Origin: Endothia cerciana
Lineage: Eukaryota > Ascomycota > Sordariomycetes > Diaporthales > Cryphonectriaceae
NCBI GenBank assembly: GCA_026119935.1
Contig: JALRMH010000027.1
Location: forward strand, 310,001-374,000
Direction: 5' to 3'
Length of the DNA stretch: 64,000 nt
Part shown: positions 43,499-54,599 of the stretch, in pieces
How positions within the stretch are numbered: the stretch's first letter is position 1
How the letters are laid out: the number at the start of each line of letters is the position of its first letter
The notes under the pieces: model-generated
Told to the model about the DNA's origin: nothing
Databases searched by the model: none
What the model saw: only the letters and a program-made list of their open reading frames with translations
Program-made: the position numbers and the translations under genes

Positions 43499-44500
43499 TT
43501 AGGACATCTCAACGTCGTCATCGTCCTCGTCGTCCGTGTTGTCGATTTCGAGACCATCCAGCTCGTCATCGCTGTCGATGGTGTCGGCCATGAAGTAGTC
43601 GATGGCGCTGGGGAAGATATCCTCAGCGATAGACACGGCAACCTCGTGGCCCGCGGGGAAGGTCTCGACGTCCTCCTCGGGGAAGTCCTCGACCTCGTCC
43701 TCGTCATCCTCGTCGTCGTCAGCGCCGTTCCTGTTCAGGGCGGCCTGGCGCCTGGCCAGCAGGTCGTTCTTGGCCTCGACGCTCTCGGCGGCGCTGGTCC
43801 AGCGGCCGCGGTAGGAGAAGAAGTTGAAGAAGGAGATGGCGCCGTTGGTGGCGTTCTCGAGCCGGTCGGCCAGGGCCTTGTACTCGGGCATCTTGCGGGC
43901 CTCGGCATCACGGCTCTTGCGGGCCTCGCCGGCCAGGACGCCGTCGAGCTGCTGGGCGGCACCCTGCTTCTGGGCGGCCCAGAAGTTGTAGGCGGCGTCG
44001 GTCAGGCCCTCGGTCAGATCCTTGCCGGTCTTCCAGTTGACGCGGACGGGCTCGGAGACGAGGCCGGCGGAGCCGTCCTTGCCGTAGCGGTAGTAGAAGG
44101 ACTTCTCCAGGACGGAGTCGGCGAACCACTCATTTTCGGACCAGTGGAAGCGGATGGTGACGGAGCGGGGCTCGCCAAAGTTGTCCAGGCCGACGTGGGC
44201 AGGGCTGGCGGAGGCGGGGATCTCGGGGCGGTCGACCTCGATGCGCTTCAGGGCCTTGGCGAAGACCTCGAGGTCACTGCCGGTGATGGCAGCCTCGAGC
44301 TCAGAGGAGGCGTGGTCGAAGACGACAGCCCAGAAGCCGGGGATCTTGGCGATGGTGCTCTGGCGGGCATTGAGGATATCCTTGGTCATCAGGTACTGTT
44401 TGGCGGTGATCTCGGTGTCGACGTCGGAGAGGCTGGCCTCGATGAGCTGGAGCTCCTTGATGGCAGCCGGGTCGATGATGAACTCCTCAGAGGAAGACAT
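43499..44500 (-). CDS. SET/Vps75-type nucleosome assembly protein (NAP family)
   Basis: Single-exon gene, 333 residues from the ATG at 44500 (nine codons after the start of the longer open frame). A long N-terminal dimerisation helix is visible (KELQLIEASLSDVDTEITAKQYLMTKDILNARQ), then PGFWAVVFDHASSEL (FWxxxFxxH, the family hallmark), the earmuff beta region (RSVTIRFHWSENEWFADSVLEKSFYYR) and FFNFFSYRGRW. The C-terminal tail is very acidic (DDDEDDEDE and DDEDDDDVE), as expected for histone binding. The product chaperones H3-H4 or H2A-H2B in nucleus and cytoplasm and, in the Vps75 case, supports Rtt109 acetylation. The whole opposite strand is also open (43424-44533), a side effect of the GC-rich codon pattern. 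Confidence 0.9.
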   Translation of the reverse strand: MSSSEEFIIDPAAIKELQLIEASLSDVDTEITAKQYLMTKDILNARQSTIAKIPGFWAVVFDHASSELEAAITGSDLEVFAKALKRIEVDRPEIPASASPAHVGLDNFGEPRSVTIRFHWSENEWFADSVLEKSFYYRYGKDGSAGLVSEPVRVNWKTGKDLTEGLTDAAYNFWAAQKQGAAQQLDGVLAGEARKSRDAEARKMPEYKALADRLENATNGAISFFNFFSYRGRWTSAAESVEAKNDLLARRQAALNRNGADDDEDDEDEVEDFPEEDVETFPAGHEVAVSIAEDIFPSAIDYFMADTIDSDDELDGLEIDNTDDEDDDDVEMS

Positions 44501-45436
44501 GGTGGCGAGGCTGGGGAGGGCGCGCAAAGATGAGGTCTGGCAGGCGGCTGGGTAGGGTGTCGACCGTCTTCGCCCGTATCGAAGAGGGAGAAGGCTGGAT
44601 GAGGACGTAGAGCGTAGGGGGTGGAGGGCGGGTTTCCGAGACAGACAAGGTGAGTGGTGAAATGAGAAGAGTGAGAAGAGGGCCTGTGAACTAAATAAAT
44701 ATTATCCTGGCAGCCCCGCGGTTGCTTGCATGGAGCACCGCGACTGTACAGGCTAAAGGAGAGCGAAGAAGGAGGAAAAAAAAGAAAATTCTGACGGCAG
44801 GCTGCGCCAAAACCCCACTAAGTCGACAGGGTTCGCGAGCTGCCGCCTGGGAAGAATGGACGAGTCAAGATTGATTCACTGCCCTGTGATTGAGTGCTCA
44901 TGCGCCTATAACGTTAGACGTGATGCACGTTCTTATGTAACTTGCTTGGGACTGGCCTGGAACAGGCCTTGGGGCTGCAGAGTGTGCCACACCAGATTTC
45001 CCTGGCGGGTGGAGAACTTGGCGCTTTGGTAAAGCTCGACGTTGGAAATCAGGGGTCCAGCTGAGTCATCCACCGCGCCTCCAAAGGGTGTTTTAGGGGG
45101 GGGGGGTTGTTTTTATCTTTTTCCTTTCCCCCCCCCCCTCCTTCTTTTTTTTTAGTGAAGAAAATATCCGGTTGGGGGAAGAAGGGGGGGGGGGGGACGG
45201 TTCAGGTTGTTTGGGCAGGGGTAACACTTGAGACTCCCCCTCCCAACCGTCGTCGCCTCATCACTCAACCTCATCTCTGCCAGATTAGGTCATGTCCACA
45301 ACACCCACAGGATGGGCTGGCAGGATATAGTCAGTCATAATATAAACCCTTCTTGATTGTTCTGGTGATCTGATTGGGACATGCGAGTAGGACTCCCCCT
45401 TATCGTGAGTAGACTGATTACTAGCATCATCTCCAT
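44501..45436. other. Intergenic with homopolymer tracts
   Basis: About 0.9 kb upstream of the NAP gene. It contains unusual G, C and T homopolymers at 45096-45196. No gene is seen. Confidence 0.5.
45096..45196. repeat. Mixed poly-G / poly-C / poly-T tracts
   Basis: Runs of G (45096-45106), C (about 45128-45138), T (45144-45153) and G (45184-45196) stand close together. G runs paired with C runs of this kind can fold into hairpins or quadruplexes; they also provoke sequencing errors. Confidence 0.85.
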
Positions 45437-46495
45437 TCACACAGCTACGAGGGCCCTCCTCCTGTTCTCGTACGCCCTCTGGACCACACTCGGCGTCCCC
45501 GAGCCCTCGAATCCATGAGGCACCCCGGGATACAAGTGGAACTCAACCTCGACGTTGGCCTGCAGCAGCCTGGCCGCATATCGCAGGTTGTCATCCCGGA
45601 ACAGGTCGAGCCCGGCGGTGTCGAGATAGGTCTTGGGAAGCCCGAACAGGTCCTCCACCTTTGCCCGACCCGGCGCATCATAGATGCTGACATCCGCATC
45701 TTCCCTGCCGGCCTTGCCCGCGCCGAGGTAGGCAGACCAGCTGATTGCATTGTCGGCCTCCGTCCAGCCCAGGTACCTCCTGACAGGCCAGTCTGGCCCG
45801 TACTTGGTGCGGTCGTCGATCATGGGGTAGACCAGGACCTGCTTGGCGAGCGGCGGGCTCAGGCCCCTGTCGCGGGCCAGGATCGTCGTCCCGGCAGCAA
45901 TACCGCCGCCCGCGCTCTCGCCGTAGATAATCAGCCTCGCTGGGTCGATCCCCATGGACTCGGCGTTGTCCGACAGCCACTTCAGCCCCGCGAACGCGTC
46001 CTCGACCGGGCCCGGGGCGGGATTCTCTGGCGCCACCCGGTACCCGACCGCGAACACCTGCACGTCGCAGAGGACCACGCTGCCCCCAAACATCGGCCGG
46101 AAGATGTCGATGCTGCCGGCGACCATCCCGCCGCCGTGGACGTGATAGACCGCAGGCCGGGGGCGCTGCCCCTGTTGGAGAGGGGCACGGTGCTTCTCCT
46201 GTGAGAACCGGTGGACCGTGATCGTGGCGCCATCGAAGGTCTTGATCTCGATCGTCGTCTCCGTGACTGGCTCTGCCGGAGGGGGGTATCGGGCAGCCTC
46301 CCTTTCGATAACCTGCTTGAGCATGGGGTTGCTGAAGGCCCGGATGTCGTGCGCCGTCTTCATCTCGGGGATGCCCATGTCCTTGAGCCCACTGTCCTTG
46401 ATGGCCTCCCAATATTCTGGGTCCAGGCCGATTGTCGTGGCGGCCTGTGGAGGCGGCGTGCTGCCCGTGACGGCTTGAACGTCAGTTGGGTCCAT
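45437..46495 (-). CDS. Alpha/beta hydrolase, HSL-type esterase (2)
   Basis: Single-exon gene, 352 residues. Motifs in order: YHVHGGGMVAGS (oxyanion HGGG), IIYGESAGGGIAA (nucleophile Ser), DTAGLDLFRDDN (acid Asp) and YPGVPHGFEG (catalytic His). These fit the lip/hormone-sensitive lipase group (GDSAG variant). The N-terminal cap region (residues 1-95) contains PEMKTAHDIRAFSNPML and probably covers the active site. No secretion signal is seen. Substrate unknown; likely small esters, xenobiotics or acylated metabolites. It differs strongly from the hydrolase at 37.8-38.8 kb. Confidence 0.92.
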   Translation of the reverse strand: MDPTDVQAVTGSTPPPQAATTIGLDPEYWEAIKDSGLKDMGIPEMKTAHDIRAFSNPMLKQVIEREAARYPPPAEPVTETTIEIKTFDGATITVHRFSQEKHRAPLQQGQRPRPAVYHVHGGGMVAGSIDIFRPMFGGSVVLCDVQVFAVGYRVAPENPAPGPVEDAFAGLKWLSDNAESMGIDPARLIIYGESAGGGIAAGTTILARDRGLSPPLAKQVLVYPMIDDRTKYGPDWPVRRYLGWTEADNAISWSAYLGAGKAGREDADVSIYDAPGRAKVEDLFGLPKTYLDTAGLDLFRDDNLRYAARLLQANVEVEFHLYPGVPHGFEGSGTPSVVQRAYENRRRALVAV

Positions 46496-47165
46496 GGTGC
46501 GTTATGCCTGCTGGGCTTGGGGGAGAGAGAATGGTGTTCTGGATGTCGAAGAAGATTCTGAGCCCGAGATCCAGGAAAGAAGTAAGCACGTTAGGTATTT
46601 ATCTACCACCAAAGTCAGCCTTCACCCTCTTATGAGGGCCTGCAAGCGTCGACTGTATCTGCACGCACGTAGCGATGGTACATAACGGAATTACGGTGTG
46701 ATGCACTACAGCCCTGACAGGCGGGTGCGGGGCGTTCTGGCTCACCCGAGGTTCTGCTGTTACTCCCCAGCCTCTCGTCTCACCGCGCGACGTGAGACGC
46801 TATCCTTTCGAAGGCTCGACCTCTTACCATGTCTGGCTGGTCGTCCTGCATAACGGTAACGCATAAACGCGTCACGAATCGATAGATCGCAGGCCTTGTA
46901 GGCCAGTGTGGGGGGCGCGTGCCACCCCAAACCACCCCCCTCTAGTGCCTCCTTGCGGCTTGTCGGCCAGCAGATCCCGGTGCACGCCCAAGTGGATTTT
47001 TAAGCCGTACGCGTCGGATATTCGCGACAAGTCCGTTGGGCGCGATCTTACAGATGAGCATCGAAGTGGTCGCGCGCAATGAAGATATTCTTAATGAAGC
47101 CACATCGGAAGACATGCATCAGTCAGGTTTGGCGTACGGCGTGAGCTCGGCCCACGGGTCATAGA
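46496..47165. other. Intergenic
   Basis: A 670-bp gap between two genes on the minus strand. Nothing recognisable is seen. Confidence 0.5.
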
Positions 47166-48576
47166 TCAGTCCGAGTCTTCGTCGTGCCCTGGCCAGACAA
47201 TCTCCCTCTGGATAACAGCCCAGACGCAGCGCCATGCGATATAGAACCAGGCTAGCACCAGCACGATCGTCAGGACCGTGCTGAACCAGAGCAGGCCGTC
47301 GCTTCCCATCGCCTCGCCCACGCGGATGGTCGACACGCAGAACCCCACGTTGGGGAACACGAAGCTCCACCAGCTGAGGTGGAACCTGCGATCCGGCATG
47401 CCGGCCGCGACCGCCATCACCGCGGACGCGAAGAACCAGAAGCTCAGGCCCCAGAGGAACAGCGAGCAGTACAGCGCGGCCAGCTGGACGCCGCTGGCCA
47501 GGATGTCGGGCCTGATCATGCCCTCGACGACGGGGACTTCTGACGCGAAGATCCGCGGCACGTCGTCGGCCATGCTGATCAGGGCGGCGCAAGTGAAGCT
47601 CGGCGGCCCGACCGCGATGAACATTCCCGGTCGCTGCGCCGGCAGGCCGTAGACCATGAGGCGCGACAGGTAAGTGGCGTACATGAATATCGAGACGAGC
47701 ATGCCGAGGCCCTGCGCCGCGAGGCCCGCGGAGACGATGGCGAGGGCCTGAGGTGGCTCTTGTGTCGCCGAGTCGAAGGCGGCGATGGTGCCTGCCAGCA
47801 TGACAGGGAAGATGGGCAGGATCCAGGCCGGCGTCATGGAATTGACCGTCAGGCGCCGCTGCTCTTTCACCGAGAAGAGCAGGTGGTACTGGATCACCGA
47901 GATGAGAAATGTCACCGCCACGTACAGCCAGAACGTCACCCGCAGAAACACTGCGAGCCCGTCCTGAGCCTCCTCGCCCAGGAACAGCGAGCCGTACTTC
48001 TCCGCGTTCGACAGCAGAGCCGCAATGGACAGGAAGCATGTCGAGACGAAGAGGGCTTCCCTCGGCCGCGTGAGCGTCCTGCGGAAGGTGTGCTTGTAGA
48101 GCACGAACCGCAGGAGCAGACACGTTGATATGAGGGCGAAGCACATAAGGTCGAACAGGAAGACAACCAACCCTATGATGTCGAGGCCTCTGAAGCGATG
48201 TGGCGTGAGGCCCAGGACCAGGGCAATTCCGCCGGTAGACATGCTGCCGCGACCAGTCAGTCCCAGTCCCTACCGGCTGAAGGAAAAGGGCTAAGAAGAG
48301 GTGCCCGACTTACGTGACAGTGTACCATGCAAAGGTGAAGTGCCGCAACCTCTCCCTAAGGGATATCGGCGGCTGGAGGTAGGTGGGAATCCTCTCCAGG
48401 GTGACCCGAGGGGTCGGCTCGAGCTCACCGTCGCCGGTGGAGCCATCTTGCTGGTCGAGCTTCCGCTTTTCTTGGGGGGAAAACTGGCGAACCTGGGGCT
48501 CCATGATCAACTCACGCAGCAGAGAATAAAGGGACAGTTGACTCGGGATGAGCCACTGGTTCATTAAAACTTGCAA
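47166..48576 (-). CDS. TDT family transporter (malic acid / sulfite exporter type)
   Basis: Two exons are inferred: 48576-48314 and 48243-47166, giving 446 residues from 48576; an ATG at 48504 (MEPQVRQF) is an attractive alternative start (422 residues). After a hydrophilic N-terminus the protein reads RHFTFAWYTVTMSTGGIALVLG, the signature start of the tellurite-resistance/dicarboxylate transporter family, where the intron cuts this motif. Ten hydrophobic helices follow (for example LDIIGLVVFLFDLMCFALI, HLLFSV..., PAWILPIFPVMLAG and FVFPNVGFCV). Fungal members include Mae1-type malate permeases and Ssu1-type sulfite efflux pumps. Motifs here lean toward the Mae1/C4-dicarboxylate side, but which anion is carried cannot be settled. 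Plasma membrane localisation is expected. Confidence 0.88.
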
Positions 48577-49491
48577 AAGCCCGCTGGTAGCCTGTCAAGA
48601 GGATAACTGTAGACGATGGACCATGTCGGCCCCGGCCTTCAGCACAAAGGGAAACATCTTGGCTATAAAAAGCCCACGGAGGGATGCCCATGCGCTGTCA
48701 CCCTTGTAAATGACCCCCACCGCGGTCGTGACGCAGCTCCCGTTAGCTCCCGATGTCGTCCAATGCTACGCCTGCGGACGTGCTGCAGCCCTGCACACGG
48801 TCCTGTACCGTTGGGTACGAAACAAGCTAGGTAGGGCCCGGGAGGATTCGATTCTTTGATGTTTGGTCTGGGTCTGTAATCGTTCTAGGCCAGCGGGTTC
48901 TATATCCAGCGTGGCATGGCGCCGCATTAACACGTGGTTGCGACTCGAAAAAATTGCTTGGGCTGTAATCATATCGGAAGACCTGTTCTGCGTCCCACTG
49001 AAAATCCCGGTGGCAATCCAGCAAATCTTGTTCCGATCAGCTCACTCTGGCGGCTGGCCCCTGAAAATGCTCAGACTTCTTCCAACACGGCCCAGGATCT
49101 GCCCGATTCGTTTGTCGTTTTACATCGGCCGATAAGCGGTGTAATTGTCGGTTTGGTAGGCCGTGGGACGCCGGAAGAGGGTGGTCATCTTCGCATCGTA
49201 TTGAAGACAGCACGGCCAATGCCGTGATTCAGGAGGGCCGGCTCCAAAGCCACCGCGGAACAGCATTGAATGACTGACACCGCCCGGCACGCTACACTAC
49301 GTTCACCTCACCTTATGTTGGGCGAAAAGCAGGATAGGTCTATCGGCGTACAACATTGCATGTGAAAGGAGGCTCGGCAGTGATCTAGGCGGCCCCGACC
49401 TGGGACCCATTCGAGGTGTATGCGGCCTTTCAGAGACACGGCTCTCCCTGGGCCACTGGGCACTGATATTCAAGGGCAAGCGTCACGGCAT
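48577..49491. other. Intergenic
   Basis: About 0.9 kb between the TDT transporter promoter side and the end of the exonuclease gene. No supported gene. Confidence 0.45.
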
Positions 49492-51692
49492 CTACGCCAA
49501 CGTCAGCTTCAGCGCCGTCGCCTTTGGAACGTACGCTCTAACCCCGTGTACACTGGAAGAAGCAAGCACCCTGAGACGACCTTCTGAGATGTTGACGAGG
49601 GGCAAGGTGCCTGGTATCTGTACTAGCTCCTGAGCGGTTATTGGTGGCTTCTCCACGATCTGGCCGATCGTATCCTCAGATAATACTACCACTGGTGTGA
49701 CGAGCTTGTTGAAGGCCACAATTTTGTTGCGGAAAATCTGTCTCTCAACCGATCGCGTCAGCTGGGCCGTTGGTCTGGAAGGTGTCATCAACAGCTCAGC
49801 GTTGCCATCCCGGATTCTAGATTCCGAATCATCTGGTATGGCTTGCATTTGGCGACCTGTCGATGAGGCGGCCTTTGTCCCGAAAGGAATCCGTGATGGC
49901 CCAGCTGCTTGACCTTCCAGTTCTAGACTTCGCTCCCCCTGAGGACTCGGGGCCAGACATCCGGGTCCGGTCATTGATCGTGCTGCTAACAAGCAAGGTC
50001 TTGCAGAGACTCTCGCCGCACTATCCACCATCTCTCTCTTACGCTTAGGCGTCGACAGAGAGGGGGACCGCGTCGGGCGTCTAAAGGCCGAGCCATCGTC
50101 GGAGTCTTCGAGATCAGCTTCTGGAGCCGGCTCTTCAGTTCTGTCTGCTAGGGTTGTATTCTCCATGATGAATGAGAGGCCGGTGTGCAGCACAGGGTAG
50201 TCCGGTATTGTGCCACCTGAGACGTTGGTTATCGTCTTGTTGGACAGCGGCCGAGGACCTTGAGGACTCGGAGTACTAGGCGCGAGCTGTGCGTGCGCAA
50301 GTGAGCCGGTTGCCCCGTCGATTCGAGGAACTCGCGGATGATTGCCAGCCAAGCCGGGCCAAAGTCGGTAGCCTTGCCTCTCCCGACCCCCTTGATCTGC
50401 AAGAGTTCCTGTTCGTCCCGTGGACATTTTCGAATTATGGCTTCCAGCAACGCATTTGACGCTATGACGAAAGCCGGGCACTTGCGCTCCGATGCGAGAC
50501 CATTTCGGTGCAGCCGGAGCCGTTCGAATAGCGCTTTTGCAGACGCGTCATCGAGCAGTCTTTCTTCTGATTGTTCGACCTTGTTAGCAGCATTCCCCGC
50601 TCTCGGCAGAGCCTCGCCGCTAGGCGTGGGCCCAGCGCGCTGCCGATGGGCCTTCTGGGGGGTCTGGATGATCGATTCCGCTGTGCGCTTCTCAAGTAGG
50701 ATGTGTCTGCCACGCTGGCCGACTTTGACGAGTTTCACAGAGTCCTCGGCAACAGGTGGTGGGTCGCCATGGTTTGCGCCCTCCCGCTGGCTTTCGACAG
50801 GTGATGCAGACGGTCCGTTATCAGACTGAGGCTGCTGTTCAGTCTTGACTGATTGCCTGAAAAAGTCAAAAGCAGAAATAGCTGTAGCCTCGCCGTATGG
50901 TCCAAGCTGAACTGGGCTTGTATTGCCCAGGCCGAGTCTAAGCTGCTGGTATAGATCTGCATGAAGAGGCAATGGCGGGATTGGGTCCATGGATGTTCCC
51001 TTGGCGTTCATGCAGTGGAAGAGCATGACGCCGGCGTATGCGTCGGCCGCGGCGTAGTTGACCTGTTGGCGACTCAGTTGCTGACTCCAGTTCCTCGTCC
51101 GCACCTCGCCCTTGGACAATGGTAAGCCTAAGTGCACCTTGACCTGCAGGCTCAGGCGTCTCGCCATAGTCGTGACTGAACGAGGATCCGTCGGCCCATA
51201 CACTACGAGATTATGGAGGTGGCTCAGCTCAAAGGCACCACGAGGTGAGAGCCCAAACCACTTGCGGAGTCTCAAGAAGTCTGCATTCAGGATGGCAACT
51301 CCTGTCTTGGTGATGTCTGGAGACTCGATGATCTTCCGCAGAGACGGGGCCATTATGTCTTTTGAGGTCTTGCCATGGTGGAGGCTGATATGGAAAAGGG
51401 CGATCTTGTCTTCGCAGGCGATCTGGATCAGACCTATCCTCTGTTGCAGTGGGAGTTTGCCCTTCTCGGAAGCGGACCGCCGAGGCCATTCCATGTCAAA
51501 CCCAATGACTTTCTCCCCGAGGAACTGTGACGCGATCTCCTCGGATTCTGACTTGGTGCGGCTGTAGAGGACCCTCACGGGTTGGTTGTTGGGGTCGCGA
51601 TACAGGCTATGGCTCCAGAATGGTGTTCTAGCGGGCAGGATCATTCGGAACTTCAAAGGCCACGGAGCCCGAGAGGATTTGGATGACGCCAT
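49492..51692 (-). CDS. Werner-like 3'-5' exonuclease with HRDC domains, apparent frameshift
   Basis: The first frame (51692-50229, 487 residues) holds a DnaQ/WRN-type DEDDy exonuclease: EKVIGFDMEWPR (DxE, Exo I), GVAILNADFLRLRKWFGLS (Exo II Asp), and NYAAADAYAG (Y and D, Exo III). An HRDC domain follows (LRLHRNGLASERKCPAFV ... LLQIKGVGRGKA). The reading then runs into an out-of-frame tail (HLRTHSSRLVLRVLK) and stops. A second frame (50481-49492) overlaps. From about APSTPSPQGP it reads the expected continuation: PVLHTGLSF, a KRKRE basic patch, and a second HRDC-like fold (RNKIVAFNKLVTPVVVLSEDT... ELVQIPGTLPLV). Going from frame 1 to frame 2 needs a -1 shift or a missing base, most likely near the GGGG run at about 50318-50325. 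I found no intron that does it. It would act in DNA repair or processing. Confidence 0.8.
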
Positions 51693-52365
51693 GCTCTAGG
51701 AATCTGTGTTCGAAACCTTGGAGGCGAGGTCGACTGGACGCCCCTGAGGCCATCACTAGCGCTGTACACGGGGGGGGGGGGGAACTGGACACCGTGATGC
51801 TGTGCATTGATCACTGGATCAACGTATCAGTATCTTCGCTTGACCAAGGATAGTGACGACTGTCTGTCCAATTTTGACCTTCTTATTCCGTCCTCGTGAG
51901 CAGTCGAAAATGCGAAGGGTGGGCCTGCGGGTTCACATGAGGTGGATGTGGAGGTTGTTCGTCCGACAGCAGACCAACTGGTCTGGTGGAGAAAAAGGCA
52001 GAGCAACGATGCCGAATGCAGTGTCTTGAAAAGCCCACAGCGGCCATTCCACAGAAAGACCTGGCTTGGTATGCTTTTAAGGCCTTCCAGACGCGGTGAC
52101 GAGGGTCGGTTGCCCCAGGGATGTTGGTGTCGATGTTGTCGTCCGAGAATGCGCTTATGGGGTTTTGTCGTTTGTAGCAGTCAGTGCCTGGGAGGTGATA
52201 CTTAGCTTACTAATCCCCACCGGCCAGCCGGGTCCCGACCTTCCGTCTCGAATCCCCCCGAGATTGACCCTCGGGGCTTATCTTGCAGCCCACCAACAGC
52301 CCGGCGTACAGCTGCCCCGAGGATGCATCTTGATCTTGACATATCGCTCGTCACTCGCGCTCACG
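51693..52365. promoter_or_regulatory. Divergent promoter region
   Basis: A 673-bp gap between the exonuclease (-) and the metallophosphoesterase (+). It contains a 13-base G run at 51770-51782. The plus-strand frame is open far upstream of the phosphatase start but looks non-coding there. Confidence 0.5.
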
Positions 52366-53253
52366 ATGCGCCTCTATGCTATAGGCGACCTGCACCTGAG
52401 CTTCCTAGCCAACCGCAACCTCTGGTCCGAGCTCGACCTCCATCTCGACGACGGCCTGATCCTGTGTGGCGACCTGGGTGAGAAGCCCGAGCACCTCGAG
52501 CTTGCCTTCTCTACCGCTACCAAGTGCTTCAAGAAGGTCTTTTGGTGCCCTGGAAATCACGAGCTGTATACCATCTCCACCCATTCCGACCCTCAGCTCA
52601 AGGGCGAGGAGAAATACGATCAGTGCGTCGCCATTGCACATAGGTATGGCGTCTACACCCCCGAGGACGACTTCTTCCTCTGGGATGGGGAGGGAGGCCC
52701 TGCGCTTATCGCGCCCATCTTTACCTTGTACGACTACACCTTTCGGCCAGCACATCTGAGGACCAAGGAGGACGCGCTGAAGTGGGCCGAGGAGGCGGAC
52801 ACCGTCGCCACGGACGAGTTCCTGCTGTACCCTGACCCATACCCGTCTCGTGAGGCCTGGTGTGACGCCCTCGTCGAAAACGCAAAGAAGAGGCTCGAGG
52901 CTGCAGCATCCCAGGACGTGCCCCTCATCATCGTCAATCATTGGCCGCTGAGGGAGGATCTTGTAAAGATCCCGCAGGTGCCCAGGTTCAGCTTGTGGTG
53001 CGGCACCAAGAAGACCGAGGATTGGCACAGGCGGTACAATGCCAAGGTTGTGGTGTCTGGCCACCTTCATGTGAGGCGGACGGACTGGAAAGATGGCGTC
53101 AGGTTTGAGGAGTGTAGCTTAGGCTACCCAAGACAGTGGGACGAGGTCGTCAAGGCCGGCAACGACATCAACTCATTCCTTCGGGAGATCCTCCCTGGAC
53201 CTGCGGCACCCGAGTCTGGTGAGGCGCCGACGAGATGGAGGAGATGGGGCTAG
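52366..53253 (+). CDS. Calcineurin-like metallophosphoesterase
   Basis: Single-exon gene, 295 residues from the ATG at 52366 (MRLYAIGDLHLSFL). The open frame extends upstream to 52096, but the start is set by the first metal motif lying at residue 7. Motifs are complete: GDLHL, LCGDLGEK, CPGNHELY, VNHWPLRED and VVSGHLHVRR, supplying the Asp, His and Asn ligands of the two-metal centre. It is a cytosolic Ser/Thr-phosphatase-superfamily enzyme. Substrate unknown (protein, nucleotide or other phosphoester). Its close homologues are conserved single-copy fungal genes (family knowledge). Confidence 0.93.
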   Translation: MRLYAIGDLHLSFLANRNLWSELDLHLDDGLILCGDLGEKPEHLELAFSTATKCFKKVFWCPGNHELYTISTHSDPQLKGEEKYDQCVAIAHRYGVYTPEDDFFLWDGEGGPALIAPIFTLYDYTFRPAHLRTKEDALKWAEEADTVATDEFLLYPDPYPSREAWCDALVENAKKRLEAAASQDVPLIIVNHWPLREDLVKIPQVPRFSLWCGTKKTEDWHRRYNAKVVVSGHLHVRRTDWKDGVRFEECSLGYPRQWDEVVKAGNDINSFLREILPGPAAPESGEAPTRWRRWG

Positions 53254-54599
53254 GTTTGATTCACAGCGGCAGAAATTAGGAATCACTCGTCCCTTTCGCG
53301 CGCCGTCCCGCCAGAAATCACATACCATGAAAGCCTGTGCAAGACTGCCAAGCCCCGACACATACTCCATACTGCTACCTCTCGAGGGTCAACATGACGA
53401 CCCTCACACCGACATTTTGCGCTGAGACTGGATAGCTTAGCGTCGAGTCGTCGCTCATATAGCAAAAGAGGTTAGGTCTCTCATACGCTGGAAATGACCG
53501 GGATTCGTCAGGTCATCCCGGGCCACGTACACTCCTTGTCTGATCTCCCGGTTGCTTCCTTTGTACGGGAAGGGGTCACCAACTGGGCATGTTAGTACTG
53601 TGTCTGATGATCTTGGTCGTCGACACCGCGCGAATGGTGCCTGGGGCACGCAGCAGGGAATGAGATCTGAGGATTGGGCCTATGGATACAGGAAGATGCT
53701 CGCCCCATACCGAGCGGCGAAGAGCCTCTTCATCTGAAGTCATACCGAGCGTGTCAATACGGGCCTAGTCGTCATGATGAACGGCTTGATTGCGTCGGCC
53801 AGGACACACAGGCTGTTCTAGAGCCTCGGACGTTCAATATTATCCCGCTTCTTGAACGATCTGCACCGCTCCACCAATTGCTTTGGCAAGTCACATAGCT
53901 CATCGCTGCTGGCGCCTCTGATCTTTGTATCTGAGCACATCTTAGCACATCCAAAACCAGATAAACGTCCTTGTATGCGCCAGCGAGTCCAATGACGTGA
54001 AAACGACGGAGACGCGGCATAGTAGGCAATTCCAGACACATGCATCGTCTGACTCGTGCATCCTCAATTAAGAGTGGTCTTCATGCCACCGTCTCAGCCT
54101 GTCTGTCTCTCGGAATGGTTCAAATCGTCATAAGGCTTTAATGGCACGAACGGCCGTACCCTGTTCGAGCATCTCAATACGACCGTTATTTGGCTTGCGC
54201 CCGAGCGCTTTGTATATTTATCAAGCCCATCTTCCGGGCCACGCAACGCTAACCTCCACGTTCGAGATCTCGTCCAGATGTCAGTGGACACAGTGGTCCA
54301 AGTACCGCACAGCTCTCCCGGCGTCCTAACCAGCGAGGCCTACCACACGCCCACGACAAACTCCGGCCCATGGCCATGACAAAGAAAGCTAACACCTCCT
54401 TATTAACCTTTTGGTCATTTGGGAAGATGTGAGAGAATCGCGACTTCAATGTCTAGAAGCTGTTCTTGCTTGACCCAAATGCTTGTTTTGCTACCTACAA
54501 ATTTAGTAGGAGACTGAGTGTAGCTGGGAGGTTGATCGTTCCAAGGTTGATCGTTCCAAGGTTGGTCCTCTCGCACCGGTTAGTTTCATCAAACGGACG
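53254..54599. other. Intergenic
   Basis: About 1.35 kb, no supported gene. A short tandem repeat lies at its end next to the PTH11-like gene. Confidence 0.45.
54530..54565. repeat. 15-bp tandem repeat (2.4 copies) 40 bp before start codon
   Basis: The unit GGTTGATCGTTCCAA occurs at 54530-54544 and again at 54545-54559, then partly a third time. It lies in the likely leader of the PTH11-like gene. A binding-site function is possible but not shown. Confidence 0.8.

Noticed and set aside
43424..44533. 369-codon open frame on the plus strand opposite the NAP gene
   Set aside because: Its Gly/Val/Asp/Leu-rich low-complexity composition is what the complement of GC-rich codons gives, and the minus-strand frame has full NAP family features.
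45515..46204. 229-codon plus-strand ORF
   Set aside because: It lies wholly opposite the second alpha/beta hydrolase, whose motifs are complete.
47119..48144. 341-codon minus-strand ORF
   Set aside because: Alternate frame of the TDT transporter. It is rich in Arg/His/Ala with no helices, while the 47166-48243 frame gives the membrane protein.
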